Notes: a model not told the origin generated them from the letters alone. Shown: positions 49,547 to 59,636, counted from the stretch's first letter. The stretch: 62,386 bases of DNA from CAKSHC01 sp045594545 (GCA_045594545.1 JAZNYQ010000093.1:1-62386), one strand, 5' to 3'. Translations and numbers: made by a program.

Positions 49547-50761
49547 TCATATCCCCTTTATAACTCGACCTTCATACAAATCTCGACCGGCAATCACAAT
49601 ATCATCGCTTTCACTGATATCATCACCCAAAATAAGCGCATAATCCGTGGCTGAATAAACAATAGTAATGGGCTGGAATGACAAAACTTTTCCCTTAACG
49701 ACATATACGCCGGTTACACCGTTTTCGAATTTAATTGCATTTTTATCAATATAATATCCACTGTAACGGGATGAAATAATTTCAACGGCCTGACGATGGT
49801 TTCCGATATGCAGCCCGATTTCGTCGGTTGACGATACCACAACAGCAACTTGTCCATCCTGCGCATCTGAAACCCGAGAAACCATGACTCTCATACTGTC
49901 ATCGGAATATTCCGGAAAACGCAAGCGAAGATAATTCCCTGCTTTTACCCCGCTATCTTCCGACATAAGAAAGGCACATTTCCATTCAAATCCATTAATA
50001 ACCGATCCAACATAATTGGAAGGAATAGCATTTGTCTGCGGCGTATTTACATATTGAGTCAAGGTACTCACTGTAATATCGGCTGCAGCGCTCATGGGAA
50101 GTTTCCCCTCAAAAGCATCGTATTGTGAGATAAAAAAACCGGATTCAGGTGAATAGATGGTAGATCGGATATTGGATCCGTTTTGCAACTGCGCAATATG
50201 CTGACGCAAAGAAGATATCTGATCGATGGTAACCTGTGCATTCCCGTCCAAAATCGAACGTTTATTCATAAGTTTGGCCAGTTCATGAACAAACGGTTGC
50301 GCCTCACGCACCGAGCCAAGATCGGCCCGTGCAAGAATATCATATATCGTTTTGTTGATCTGCTCATCCAGACGGGATACGTCATAATCAAAAAGGTTTC
50401 CGGACTCATAAATTTCCGTCAAACTGTCAAGTTGCGCTTCCAATTTGGCTAATTGGTCAGAAAAACCATTATCCCTCCCGGATGAGTATACGGTTGCGAT
50501 CTTATCTCCGATTGCTACACGAGTACCGTCATCCAAGGCATAATCATAACTGCCGCCATCCGCCGTGATTATCGTTTCATCACGGAAGAATATGGCTGTA
50601 CTTTCTGTTTTTTCTTCGGCAGTATGCCAATACAGGCGTGCCACCTCAACCTCACGGGAGAACAGGCTGACCAATTGCACTACGCCATAGATCACGGCAA
50701 TTAGCACTAACAACACAGCGCCGATACGTATCCACATTTTCTTCTTGTCTTTAACCATCAT
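49547..50761 (-). CDS. HlyD-like membrane-anchored protein linked to the division cluster
   Basis: 404 aa with an N-terminal cytoplasmic tail, one membrane helix (about 12-32), an extracytoplasmic alpha/beta region, a coiled region (about 100-210) and a beta-barrel end. The order resembles HlyD/adaptor proteins: YDYALDDGTRVAIGDKIATV looks like the lipoyl half motif. No outer-membrane partner is expected in a Firmicute; proteins of this type occur next to ylmE-sepF in Clostridia (from memory) and might act in cell-wall processes (inference). Confidence 0.75.
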   Translation of the reverse strand: MMVKDKKKMWIRIGAVLLVLIAVIYGVVQLVSLFSREVEVARLYWHTAEEKTESTAIFFRDETIITADGGSYDYALDDGTRVAIGDKIATVYSSGRDNGFSDQLAKLEAQLDSLTEIYESGNLFDYDVSRLDEQINKTIYDILARADLGSVREAQPFVHELAKLMNKRSILDGNAQVTIDQISSLRQHIAQLQNGSNIRSTIYSPESGFFISQYDAFEGKLPMSAAADITVSTLTQYVNTPQTNAIPSNYVGSVINGFEWKCAFLMSEDSGVKAGNYLRLRFPEYSDDSMRVMVSRVSDAQDGQVAVVVSSTDEIGLHIGNHRQAVEIISSRYSGYYIDKNAIKFENGVTGVYVVKGKVLSFQPITIVYSATDYALILGDDISESDDIVIAGRDLYEGRVIKGI

Positions 50762-50765
50762 ATAC

Positions 50766-51692
50766 CTAACACAAATTTAAAATTTTTTTGGCTTGCTCAA
50801 CAGGATCTTGTTGATCAACGCAGATCCATTGTATTTTCTCGTTGCGTTTGAACCATGTTAACTGGCGTTTAGCATAACGACGAGAATTTCTCTTCAATAT
50901 CTCAACCGCTTCATCCAGATTCATTTGCCCATCAATCACAGGGAGCAATTCCTTATAGCCAATCGCCTGCATGGCCTGACAATCCCTAGGAACTCCATCC
51001 CGTAAGAGATTTTCTATTTCTTCAAGAAGACCATCAGTTATCATTTTATCAACACGGTTATTTATTTTTTTATAAAGCTTTTCACGGTCGGCATATGTCA
51101 ATCCGATACAGACACTTTGAATTGGTTGATTATCCTTTGATTCACAGGCTAACTGTGACATGGTTTTGCCGGAAACACGATAAATTTCCAATGCGCGAAT
51201 AATGCGCCGAATATTATTCGGATGCAAAGTATATGCCCATTGGGGATCAACATGATGCAACTGCTCCCAAACATATGTATTTCCCATTTTATTTGCTTGA
51301 TTTTGTAGAGATGTTCGATATTCCGGATCATTCGGCATCTCTTCAAAGGTTTGCCCCATCAGAAGTGCATCTACATACAGTCCCGTTCCGCCGACAAGCA
51401 TAGGAACTTTACATCTTTTTATGATGTCTTCCATGATCGGATATGCGGTTGCGCAATATTGTGCCACCGAGAACGAGGCATGTGGCGGAACAATATCGAT
51501 CATATAATGGGGAATATTGCCCATTTCAAGTGGCTGAATTTTAGCGGTACCGATATCAAATCCTCGGTAGATTTGCATGGAATCTGCTGAAATTACTTCG
51601 CCATGTATTTGTTTTGCCAGCGCAATAGCCAAACCGGACTTCCCTGTCGCCGTTGGCCCCACGATACAAACAACGGTTTGATTCTCAAACAT
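50766..51692 (-). CDS. miaA: tRNA dimethylallyltransferase
   Basis: 308 aa. P-loop GPTATGKS (about 12-19), DSMQIYRGFDIGTAK and the GGTGLYVDALL region are conserved. Adds the dimethylallyl group to A37 of tRNAs, the substrate of MiaB (56573-58000). The start overlaps the mutL stop by one nucleotide (TAATG). Confidence 0.96.
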   Translation of the reverse strand: MFENQTVVCIVGPTATGKSGLAIALAKQIHGEVISADSMQIYRGFDIGTAKIQPLEMGNIPHYMIDIVPPHASFSVAQYCATAYPIMEDIIKRCKVPMLVGGTGLYVDALLMGQTFEEMPNDPEYRTSLQNQANKMGNTYVWEQLHHVDPQWAYTLHPNNIRRIIRALEIYRVSGKTMSQLACESKDNQPIQSVCIGLTYADREKLYKKINNRVDKMITDGLLEEIENLLRDGVPRDCQAMQAIGYKELLPVIDGQMNLDEAVEILKRNSRRYAKRQLTWFKRNEKIQWICVDQQDPVEQAKKILNLC

Positions 51693-53554
51693 TAAACGAT
51701 CCTCTTGAATAATTTTTCAAAGTCTTTCTTCTGCATCGTATAAATAATGGGGCGACCGTGAGGGCAGTATTTAATATCAGGAATAGCAAAAAGACGGTCA
51801 ATTAAGGCTTGCTGCTCCGCTTTATGACTATACTGACCACCCTTGACTGCCGATTTGCATGCCATGGATTCCAGTATTTTTGTGCGTTTATCCTTAGAAA
51901 TTTGCTTATCGGACAAGTTAGCGGCGGCATGCTCTAAAATGTTTACAACATCCTCTTTTGCGATCTCCGAAGGAATGGCTCGCACCATAATCGCGTTACC
52001 GCCATAATCCTCCAATTCAAATCCACATTCGGCAAACGACTCCATTTCATCAAGTATGTATGTTTTATCCTGCCGATCAAGTGTAACGATACATTCAACC
52101 AAAAGCGGTTGAGATGCACTTTTTGATTTATTACTGAGCGTTTCAAAGATCAGGCGTTCGTGCGCCGCATGCTTATCGATAAAATACACTTCATCTGCAC
52201 ATTGAGCAATAATATAGGTATTAAAGATTTCACCAATACACACAATCTGAGCCGGAATTTCTGTTTGAATCGGTTCCGGTTTTACAACGGTAAACTTTGG
52301 TGTATTTTCCTGTTGTTTTGGAGCAATAAACGGCATTTGCGGGGTTGTGCGGTCGGTAAACGTGACAACCGTAGACGGACGTGGTTTCGACACAGGGTTA
52401 TCCGATTTAAGAGCCACATCCGATTCTTGCGGTTTCATCGGCGGAATTGACCGGATTGGTGTTGAAACATTTAATGTCGGTTGTTGGGTGGGAATTTCAT
52501 AAAAGCCGGCAACGATTTTTCTCTGCACCTGCGGTTCCAGTTCCTTTTTTGCAGCAACATAGCGTTGATCCATAGCGTTTAACGCTTGAGAAACCGCATG
52601 AAAAACAGCACTAAAAATCATTTTTTCATCTGAAAATTTAACAATATTTTTTGAGGGATGCACATTAACATCTACGCTGGTTGCATCCAAATCAAGAGAG
52701 AGTACACATACCGGGTATTTGCCGCTCATGATGCTTCCGGCATACGCCGATTCTACCGCTTTTGCCAATAATCCGGAGGTAATACATCTTCCGTTTATAA
52801 AGAAAAACTGCTGATTACGATTTCCGCGTGCCGCCAATGGCTTACACACCAATCCGGAAATGCGGATGGTTCCGTTATCCTCAACCGACACCATAGCCCG
52901 CGCTTGCTGAGCCCCCAAAACAACGGATGCGGCACTCATCAACTTACCGTCACCCGGCGTGAACAATTCTTCCTTATTATTGACATAGTATTGGAAAGAA
53001 ATTTCGGGATGAGACAGCGCCAAACGATCTAAAAGTGAACTGATGGCGCCGGTTTCGGACCGTTCGGATTTTAGGAATTTTTTTCTGGCCGGTGTATTAT
53101 AAAATAGATTTTCTACAGTAATAGATGTACCGACAGGGGCGCCTATTGGTTCTTTTTTAACCACTACTCCCCCATCCAGACAGATCCGCGTACCCTCTAT
53201 ATCCTCTTTTGTTCGCGTAGTCATCTCAATCTGTGACACCGCTGCAATGGAGGCCAAGGCTTCACCGCGGAAACCCAAGGTCAACACTCCGCTTATATCC
53301 TGCGCATTTTGGATCTTACTGGTTGCATGGCGCAAAAAACAAGTCTGTGCATCGGATTCATTCATACCACAGCCATTATCGGTAATGCGGATGAGGCGAA
53401 CTCCACCACATTCGATATCAATGCGTATTGTTGTTGAGCCGGCATCGATTGCGTTTTCAACTAATTCCTTGATAACGCTGGCCGGTCGTTCTACGACCTC
53501 ACCTGCAGCAATCAGTTGCGCTACCTCTGTCGGTAATACACGAACTTGTTTCAT
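51692..53554 (-). CDS. mutL: DNA mismatch repair protein MutL
   Basis: 620 aa. GHKL ATPase at the N-terminus (ELVENAIDAGS, DNGCGM, GFRGEALASIA), a proline-rich linker (about 330-425) and the C-terminal endonuclease motif DKHAAHERLIFE (the DQHAxxExxxxE family), together with ACKSAVK and CPHGRP. It thus belongs to the nicking MutL type, expected where no MutH exists. Confidence 0.96.
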   Translation of the reverse strand: MKQVRVLPTEVAQLIAAGEVVERPASVIKELVENAIDAGSTTIRIDIECGGVRLIRITDNGCGMNESDAQTCFLRHATSKIQNAQDISGVLTLGFRGEALASIAAVSQIEMTTRTKEDIEGTRICLDGGVVVKKEPIGAPVGTSITVENLFYNTPARKKFLKSERSETGAISSLLDRLALSHPEISFQYYVNNKEELFTPGDGKLMSAASVVLGAQQARAMVSVEDNGTIRISGLVCKPLAARGNRNQQFFFINGRCITSGLLAKAVESAYAGSIMSGKYPVCVLSLDLDATSVDVNVHPSKNIVKFSDEKMIFSAVFHAVSQALNAMDQRYVAAKKELEPQVQRKIVAGFYEIPTQQPTLNVSTPIRSIPPMKPQESDVALKSDNPVSKPRPSTVVTFTDRTTPQMPFIAPKQQENTPKFTVVKPEPIQTEIPAQIVCIGEIFNTYIIAQCADEVYFIDKHAAHERLIFETLSNKSKSASQPLLVECIVTLDRQDKTYILDEMESFAECGFELEDYGGNAIMVRAIPSEIAKEDVVNILEHAAANLSDKQISKDKRTKILESMACKSAVKGGQYSHKAEQQALIDRLFAIPDIKYCPHGRPIIYTMQKKDFEKLFKRIV

Positions 53555-53566
53555 ACATAACTCCTA

Positions 53567-56164
53567 TTAATAATCCTCTCCGCGTGAGAGTCGAGTAAGC
53601 TTATACAGCACATTCAAGGCTTCCAACGGAGAAAGGGTTTCTACATTAGTGTTTTTCAATTGATTGATAATAGCTGCCGAATTGTCATCCAACAAGGACA
53701 ATTGCCGAACTGCATCTTCGCGTTCTGAAGATGTAACTTTTGTCGCGGATTTTATGGTTTCCTTCAATACACGCTTTGCGCAATCAATAACCTCTTGTTC
53801 CACACCTGCCAACTTAGCAACTTCAATACCGTAACTTTCATCCGCAGCACCGGCAACAATTTTTCGCAAAAAGATAATTTCGTCACCCTTTTTCTTGACG
53901 GCAATACGGCAATTTTTAACACCGTCAATTTTCCCTTCCAGCTCCGTTAATTCGTGGTAATGGGTGGCAAAGATGCATTTTGCGCCTAATTTTTCCGTAT
54001 TTGCCGTATATTCCAGCACTGCACGAGCAATAGCCATGCCGTCATACGTGCTGGTGCCTCGTCCAATCTCATCATAAATTACCAATGAACGAGAAGTAGC
54101 ATTCTTCAATATACCGGCAACCTCGGACATTTCCAGCATAAATGTGGATTGACCGGATGCCAGATCATCCGAAGCCCCGACACGGGTGAAGATTTTATCT
54201 AAAATACCGATATGGGCGTGTTGCGCAGGAACAAAGGATCCCATTTGCGCCATAAGCGCAATCAATGCCGTTTGCCGCATATAAGTGGATTTACCGGCCA
54301 TGTTCGGACCGGTGACAATCATCAAGCGCGTGGATGCGGTGTCCAGATATGTATCATTAGGAACAAACATATTGCCACGTAGCATTTTTTCCACAACCGG
54401 ATGGCGACCGCCTTGAATATCAATGACATTACCCTCATCAACAATAGGGCGCACATAACTGTTTTTCTGGGCCACGTGAGCTAATGCCGTTAACACATCG
54501 ATCTGCGCTAATGCCGCGGCATCTTTTTGAATGATCTTCAGCGCGTCTGCAGCCATGGAACGGATATTGCAAAACAGTGTATATTCCAAATGGGATACCT
54601 TTTCGCTGGCGCCAAGGATCTGATTTTCAAGTTCCTTTAATTCTCCCGTAATATAGCGCTCACCATTAGTAAGGGTTTGTCGGCGAATATACGATTCCGG
54701 CACCTGATCGATAAAGGATTTCGATACCTCAATATAATATCCGAACACTTTATTATAGCGTATTTTTAAGGTACGAATGCCTGTGCGTTCCCTCTCTTGT
54801 TGTTCCATCGATTGAATATACGCTTGCGCATCGTCAACCATGGCACGCAATTCATCGACCGTGGCGTCATAGCCGGTTTTAATGATCTTACCTTCTCGGA
54901 TCGTCAAGGGACAATCCGGATTGATAGCCGCTAAAATCAAAGAACAAAGGTCTGTCAAAGGATCGAGACTGTTATACAATTCTTGTAAATATTCACAAGA
55001 AAGGGATGATATCTGTTCTTTAATTGTGGGAATAACCGATAACGTATGCGCCAGGGACAGAAGTTCTTTGCCGCCTGCGGTATTATAGACCACCTTGGTC
55101 ATAACCCGTTCCACATCAGTGATTTCCGCAAGCAATTCCATAAGCTGTGTGCGTATACTATACTCATCTTTCAACAGCTCAATAGCATCCAGACGATGAT
55201 GGATGTGACGGGTATCCGCTAACGGCTGTTCGATCCAAGAGCGCAACAATCGACCGCCGGCTGCCGTTTTGGTTTTGTCCAATACGCCAAGTAAGGAGCC
55301 ATGCTTTTTCTTATCCCGCATCGTTTCACACAATTCCAGATTGCGGCGTGTGGATACATCAAGTTCGAGATATTTGACATCAGAATAAACATCTAATCTC
55401 GTTAAATGCTCCAGCCCTGAAAACTGAGTAGAATACAGATATTTCAGTAATCCGCCTAACGCGCAAACGCCGGCATTTCGATCACCAATACCAATATCTG
55501 ACAAAGCTTTTTTATTAAAATGTTTCAGCACCGTTTCACTGGCCTGAGTAAATGCAAAAGCATCACTCACAAACGGAGAGACCATGCACTGTAGTTTATC
55601 CTGAATAAAGTGCTCCAATTCCAGATCCAGTTGCGTATTACATATAATTTCCGAGGGCATGTACTTATACAGCTCATTCATGAGCGGATAGGCCCCATTT
55701 CCATCCGCCTCGAATAAGAAGATCTGCCCTGTCGAAATATCCGCAAAACAAATTGCGGTTCCTTGTTCTCCTTGATAAATACCTGCAATATAATTGTTTT
55801 TGGTTTCGTCGAGATATTGACCGTCGATCACCGTACCCGGGGTAATAACACGCACAATATCGCGCGTAACCAATCCTTTTGATGTAGCCGGATCACTTGT
55901 TTGCTCGCAAATGGCAACCTTATAGCCCTTAGCAATCAATCGGTTGATATACTGTTCACTGGCATGATACGGTACGCCGCACATGGGAGCCCGTTCCTCT
56001 AAACCGCAATCGCGGCCGGTTAAGGTTAACTCCAATTCGCGAGATGCCGTTTTGGCATCGTCAAAAAACATCTCATAGAAATCACCAAGACGATAAAAGA
56101 TAATACAGTCCTGATATTTCTCTTTGATTTGCATATATTGTGTCATCATGGGGCTGAGTGACAT
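53567..56164 (-). CDS. mutS: DNA mismatch repair protein MutS
   Basis: 865 aa, normal. The N-terminal mismatch-binding domain has the Phe-x-Glu motif (FYEMF at about 28-32), and the ATPase has Walker A GPNMAGKSTYMRQ, Walker B IYDEIGRGT and HYHELTEL. It is 12 nt from mutL; together they are flanked by ylbF and miaA. Confidence 0.97.
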   Translation of the reverse strand: MSLSPMMTQYMQIKEKYQDCIIFYRLGDFYEMFFDDAKTASRELELTLTGRDCGLEERAPMCGVPYHASEQYINRLIAKGYKVAICEQTSDPATSKGLVTRDIVRVITPGTVIDGQYLDETKNNYIAGIYQGEQGTAICFADISTGQIFLFEADGNGAYPLMNELYKYMPSEIICNTQLDLELEHFIQDKLQCMVSPFVSDAFAFTQASETVLKHFNKKALSDIGIGDRNAGVCALGGLLKYLYSTQFSGLEHLTRLDVYSDVKYLELDVSTRRNLELCETMRDKKKHGSLLGVLDKTKTAAGGRLLRSWIEQPLADTRHIHHRLDAIELLKDEYSIRTQLMELLAEITDVERVMTKVVYNTAGGKELLSLAHTLSVIPTIKEQISSLSCEYLQELYNSLDPLTDLCSLILAAINPDCPLTIREGKIIKTGYDATVDELRAMVDDAQAYIQSMEQQERERTGIRTLKIRYNKVFGYYIEVSKSFIDQVPESYIRRQTLTNGERYITGELKELENQILGASEKVSHLEYTLFCNIRSMAADALKIIQKDAAALAQIDVLTALAHVAQKNSYVRPIVDEGNVIDIQGGRHPVVEKMLRGNMFVPNDTYLDTASTRLMIVTGPNMAGKSTYMRQTALIALMAQMGSFVPAQHAHIGILDKIFTRVGASDDLASGQSTFMLEMSEVAGILKNATSRSLVIYDEIGRGTSTYDGMAIARAVLEYTANTEKLGAKCIFATHYHELTELEGKIDGVKNCRIAVKKKGDEIIFLRKIVAGAADESYGIEVAKLAGVEQEVIDCAKRVLKETIKSATKVTSSEREDAVRQLSLLDDNSAAIINQLKNTNVETLSPLEALNVLYKLTRLSRGEDY

Positions 56165-56185
56165 CTTAAACTTCCTCCAAATGGT

Positions 56186-56569
56186 TTAGTGGCATCCGGA
56201 GCAGGTGGCGCAATTATGAGTACACTCCTGCGGGCCGAAAACTGCCGTATTAATCGAATCGAAGACCTGCTTCATCAGGGCTTCAAATTTTCCGGCCGCC
56301 TCATTATATTTCTTCATATTATCATTTTCCATGATCTTGTTATACAATTTTTCCATTTGATCCTGAATATCAGTAACCTTTGCCTCATCCGCGCTCTCTT
56401 CACCACGGGCCATGATCAACTGATTGCGACAAACATCAAATTCATTAACAAGTGCCGACAATTGCGCATCTGCCTGATAAGCCGCTTCTGCCTGCTTAAA
56501 GGCGACGTACTCTTCACTGGATAAAATCTGCTGACCGAGCAATTCGATCGTTTCATTCATTGTTTTCAT
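56186..56569 (-). CDS. YlbF/YmcA family regulator with C-terminal cysteine cluster
   Basis: 127 aa, helical protein (about 5-100) in the YlbF/YmcA family, which in Bacillus forms the RicA/RicF/RicT complex that helps RNase Y mRNA processing. The last 13 residues read CTHNCATCSGCH with four cysteines, fitting the [4Fe-4S] cluster ligands reported for the Ric complex. Located between mutS and miaB; ymcA is often next to miaB in Firmicutes. Confidence 0.85.
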   Translation of the reverse strand: MKTMNETIELLGQQILSSEEYVAFKQAEAAYQADAQLSALVNEFDVCRNQLIMARGEESADEAKVTDIQDQMEKLYNKIMENDNMKKYNEAAGKFEALMKQVFDSINTAVFGPQECTHNCATCSGCH

Positions 56570-56572
56570 AAT

Positions 56573-58000
56573 TTACTCCATTTCTTCCCCATACAAAAAC
56601 CATGTTTTTGCCTGGGTTATTTTAATATTACAAAAGGTACCGATCCGATCATCATTTCCCGGGAAAAATACCAATTTGTTACTATCCGTACGACCGGCTA
56701 ACAGGGCTTGATTCTTATCATCGCGCCCCGTGCACAAAACCCGATAGGTCTTCCCTTCGCACTTTTTATTTCTTTGTGCGGATATTTCTTCCTGCGTTTT
56801 TAATAGCCGATCAAAATTCTTCAGTTTATCCGCATAAGGAATTTGCGTAGGCATCGAATAGGCCGGCGTCCCTTTTCTGGGGGAAAAGATAAAGGAAAAC
56901 AGCATTTCATACTCTACTTCCTTTATTAAGGACAGTGTTTGCTCAAAATCATCCACGGTTTCACCGGGAAAGCCGACGATAATATCACTGGTAAAAGTAA
57001 TATCCGGCATGACCTGCTTTGCGTATGCTATCGTATCCAGATATTGCTCCCGTGTGTATTTGCGATTCATGGCAGCCAAAATGCGATTGCTGCCCGACTG
57101 AACGGGAAGATGCAGATGTTTGCACACCTTCTCGGATTTTGCCATAACATCCAGCAGTTGTCGCGTAATATCTTTGGGGTGGGACGTCATAAACTTTATA
57201 CGAAAATCACCGTCTATTTGATTGACTGCTGTTAACAGTCCCGCGAAGTCCATTCCGTTTTCATTATCTTTCCCGTAGGAATTCACATTCTGGCCAAGCA
57301 ATATAACTTCACGGCATCCGGAGTTTACCAAGTCTTTGATTTCATCCAAAATGGGTTGAGGTTCACGGCTTCGCTCTCTGCCTCTTACATAGGGAACAAT
57401 ACAATACGAACAGAAATTATTACAACCGGACATAATGGTAACATATGCCGAGAAACTCTGTGCTCTTGCTTGCGGCAGGCCTTCTGCTATTCTTCCCGGT
57501 TCATCCTGTGCATCTACCACATGTTTCTCACCCGATAAATGACGGCACAGCAATTCCGGCAATCGATAAATGGCATGCGGGCCAAACAACAAATTCACAT
57601 GGCGATATTTTTTTTGAATGATCTCGCTGACATGGGGTTGTTGAGCCATGCAACCACACATACCAATGATAACATGCGGTTTGCTTTCTTTTATTTTTTT
57701 TAGGATTCCGAGATTACCGTAAACACGATCTTCCGCATGTTCGCGCACGGCGCAGGTATTGATGAATAACAGGTCTGCATCTTCACGTTCCGAACAGGGC
57801 ACAAATCCCATTTGCAACAACATACCCATAATTCGTTCCGAGTCGTTTTCATTTTGCTGGCAACCGTATGTGTCGATATGGGCACGCAGAGGACGCCCCA
57901 GCACCAATTCGCGATCATGAAGCATTTCTCGCACCTGCAACATATACGCTTGCTGCTGTTGCAATTCTTGTTCGGTTACTTTATTGCCCTGTATCATCAA
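56573..58000 (-). CDS. miaB: tRNA-2-methylthio-N6-dimethylallyladenosine synthase
   Basis: 475-aa radical SAM methylthiotransferase. N-terminal UPF0004 cysteines (YGCQQNENDSE, NTCAVREHAEDR, MCGCMAQQ), the radical-SAM CNNFCSYC motif (CxxxCxxC) with PYVRGRERSR, and a TRAM domain at the C-terminus. It works on i6A37 made by MiaA. Start ATG at 58000; an own promoter is predicted at 58030-58058. Confidence 0.96.
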   Translation of the reverse strand: MMIQGNKVTEQELQQQQAYMLQVREMLHDRELVLGRPLRAHIDTYGCQQNENDSERIMGMLLQMGFVPCSEREDADLLFINTCAVREHAEDRVYGNLGILKKIKESKPHVIIGMCGCMAQQPHVSEIIQKKYRHVNLLFGPHAIYRLPELLCRHLSGEKHVVDAQDEPGRIAEGLPQARAQSFSAYVTIMSGCNNFCSYCIVPYVRGRERSREPQPILDEIKDLVNSGCREVILLGQNVNSYGKDNENGMDFAGLLTAVNQIDGDFRIKFMTSHPKDITRQLLDVMAKSEKVCKHLHLPVQSGSNRILAAMNRKYTREQYLDTIAYAKQVMPDITFTSDIIVGFPGETVDDFEQTLSLIKEVEYEMLFSFIFSPRKGTPAYSMPTQIPYADKLKNFDRLLKTQEEISAQRNKKCEGKTYRVLCTGRDDKNQALLAGRTDSNKLVFFPGNDDRIGTFCNIKITQAKTWFLYGEEME

Positions 58001-58029
58001 GTAAACTCCTACGCTAATCTTATTAGTTT

Positions 58030-58058
58030 ATTTTAACATTATTTCAGAGCAAAGTAAA
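58030..58058 (-). promoter_or_regulatory. SigA-type promoter of miaB-ylbF-mutS-mutL-miaA
   Basis: On the minus strand TTTACT (58058-58053), 17 bp, TAAAAT (58035-58030); about 25 nt before the miaB ATG. Confidence 0.7.
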
Positions 58059-58096
58059 GAACAAAAATAAAGACGAACGAGGTTTTCCGTTCGTCT
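58058..58096 (-). terminator. Terminator after sigG
   Basis: 9-bp stem AGACGAACG / CGTTCGTCT (58071-58079 and 58088-58096) with an 8-nt loop, followed on the minus strand by TTTATTTTTG. Confidence 0.8.
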
Positions 58097-58102
58097 AATC
58101 CC

Positions 58103-58876
58103 TTAAATTTGTCCTTTTATACGATCCAGCGCACTTTTCTCCAGTCGACTGACCTGCGCCTGTGAAATACCGATCTCCTTCGCCACTTCCACCTGTGTTT
58201 TTCCGGCAAAGAAACGCAAGGATAATATTCTCTTCTCCCTTGGCCCCAAATCACGAATGGCCTCTTTCAGCGCAATTTCTTCCAACCAATTATTATCGGT
58301 ATTTCTTGTGTCGCCAACCTGATCCATGACAAAAATGGCATCTGAACCTTCATTGTAAATGGGTTCATACAAACTAACCGGATCCATAATGGCATCCAGC
58401 GCCATAATCACTTCCTCCTTGGGTATATTCAATTCTTTGGCAATTTGCTCTGTCGTTGGATCGCCTATGCCTTGCCGGTTTAATTTTTCTCTGGCTTGTA
58501 GGGCCTTGTATGCAATATCACGCACCGATCGACTGACTCGTATGCTGTTGTTATCCCGTAAATATCTTCGGATTTCACCGATAATCATAGGGACGGCATA
58601 GGTGGACAATTGAACATTTTGTGTTACATCAAAATTGTCAATTGCTTTCATTAGACCGATACATCCTATTTGAAACAGATCATCCAATTCCTCTTTTCTG
58701 CCGGTAAACCGCTGTACGACGCTGAGAACGAGCTTCATATTACCTTTAATCAACTCCTCGCGCGCTGCCATATCTCCATCTTTTACCCGTAGGAGTAATT
58801 CTTTTTTTCTTGCCGATGAGATCACTTTTAATTTTGACGTATCAACCCCGCAGATTTCAACCTTGTAATGATTCAC
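58103..58876 (-). CDS. sigG: RNA polymerase sporulation sigma factor SigG
   Basis: Late forespore sigma factor; 257 aa from the GTG at 58876 (GGAG 8 nt upstream), while the GTG at 58885 overlaps the SD. It starts with a VEICGVDTSKL-type motif that marks SigG (anti-sigma SpoIIAB/CsfB contact region), followed by regions 1.2-2 (LDDLFQIGCIGLMKAIDNFD), 3 and 4 (TQVEVAKEIGISQAQVSRLEK). Directly downstream of sigE, as in Bacillus and Clostridium. Confidence 0.95.
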   Translation of the reverse strand: MNHYKVEICGVDTSKLKVISSARKKELLLRVKDGDMAAREELIKGNMKLVLSVVQRFTGRKEELDDLFQIGCIGLMKAIDNFDVTQNVQLSTYAVPMIIGEIRRYLRDNNSIRVSRSVRDIAYKALQAREKLNRQGIGDPTTEQIAKELNIPKEEVIMALDAIMDPVSLYEPIYNEGSDAIFVMDQVGDTRNTDNNWLEEIALKEAIRDLGPREKRILSLRFFAGKTQVEVAKEIGISQAQVSRLEKSALDRIKGQI

Positions 58877-58898
58877 AATGTTCACTCCATTTGAATAT

Positions 58899-58924
58899 TT
58901 ATATGAAATTCATATGTAGTAAAC
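58899..58924 (-). promoter_or_regulatory. Possible SigF/SigG-type promoter of sigG
   Basis: On the minus strand GTTTA (58924-58920), 14 bp and CATATAA (58905-58899). The layout resembles forespore promoters (GHATR -35 and CATAnTA -10), but the match is weak. The stretch between sigE and sigG has no SigA-like boxes. Confidence 0.3.
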
Positions 58925-58928
58925 AACC

Positions 58929-59636
58929 TTAAGAAATTTTCTCTATTTCACACTTCAATTGGTGCAGTATTTTTTTCTCTAATCGAGAAATATAGGATTG
59001 TGAAATGTGCAGTTCATCTGCAACTTCCCGTTGGGTTCGTTCTTTTTCGCCGCACAAACCAAAACGCATATGTATGATACACTTCTCTCGATCTGACAAC
59101 TTGTTCATGGCCTCAAAAAGCATACTTTTTTCTATTTCCGTTTCAATGTTACGATTCACGGTATCCGGATCGGTTCCGAGAATATCGGAAAGTAATAATT
59201 CGTTTCCATCCCAGTCCACATTCAACGGTTCCTCTATCGATACTTCACTTCGCGTGTTGGTATTCTTTCTTAAAAACATAAGAATTTCATTTTCGATGCA
59301 ACGAGAAGCGTATGTTGCCAGTTTAATGCTTTTGCTCTTTCGAAAGGTGTTTACTGCTTTGATCAACCCTATTGTTCCGATTGAGATCAAATCCTCGATA
59401 TTGATACCTGTATTTTCAAATTTCTTTGCGATATAAACCACAAGACGAAGGTTGTGTTCCACCAATTTGTTTTTCGCCTGTGCATCATCGTATTGCAATA
59501 ATTCTGTAAGTGCATCTTCTGTCTCTCGTGAAAGCGGTGCAGGTAACAAATCAGAGCCATTAATATAGTGGACATCTCCCGTCTGGAATATTCGCCCAAT
59601 TAAAATATATATTTTATTTATTAATCGATGTATCAT
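58929..59636 (-). CDS. sigE: RNA polymerase sporulation sigma factor SigE
   Basis: Early mother-cell sigma factor; 235 aa. The pro-sequence is the first about 20-30 residues (MIHRLINKIYILIGRIF), a hydrophobic membrane-binding segment removed by SpoIIGA. Core regions (IEDLISIGTIGLIKAVNTF, region 2; QREVADELHISQSYISRLEK, region 4) are intact. I chose the ATG at 59636 with AAGGAG; a longer start lies too close. It overlaps spoIIGA by 23 nt. Confidence 0.95.
   Translation of the reverse strand: MIHRLINKIYILIGRIFQTGDVHYINGSDLLPAPLSRETEDALTELLQYDDAQAKNKLVEHNLRLVVYIAKKFENTGINIEDLISIGTIGLIKAVNTFRKSKSIKLATYASRCIENEILMFLRKNTNTRSEVSIEEPLNVDWDGNELLLSDILGTDPDTVNRNIETEIEKSMLFEAMNKLSDREKCIIHMRFGLCGEKERTQREVADELHISQSYISRLEKKILHQLKCEIEKIS

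Noticed and set aside
59005..59436. 143-codon plus-strand ORF across sigE
   Set aside because: Antisense to conserved sigma regions; no SD.
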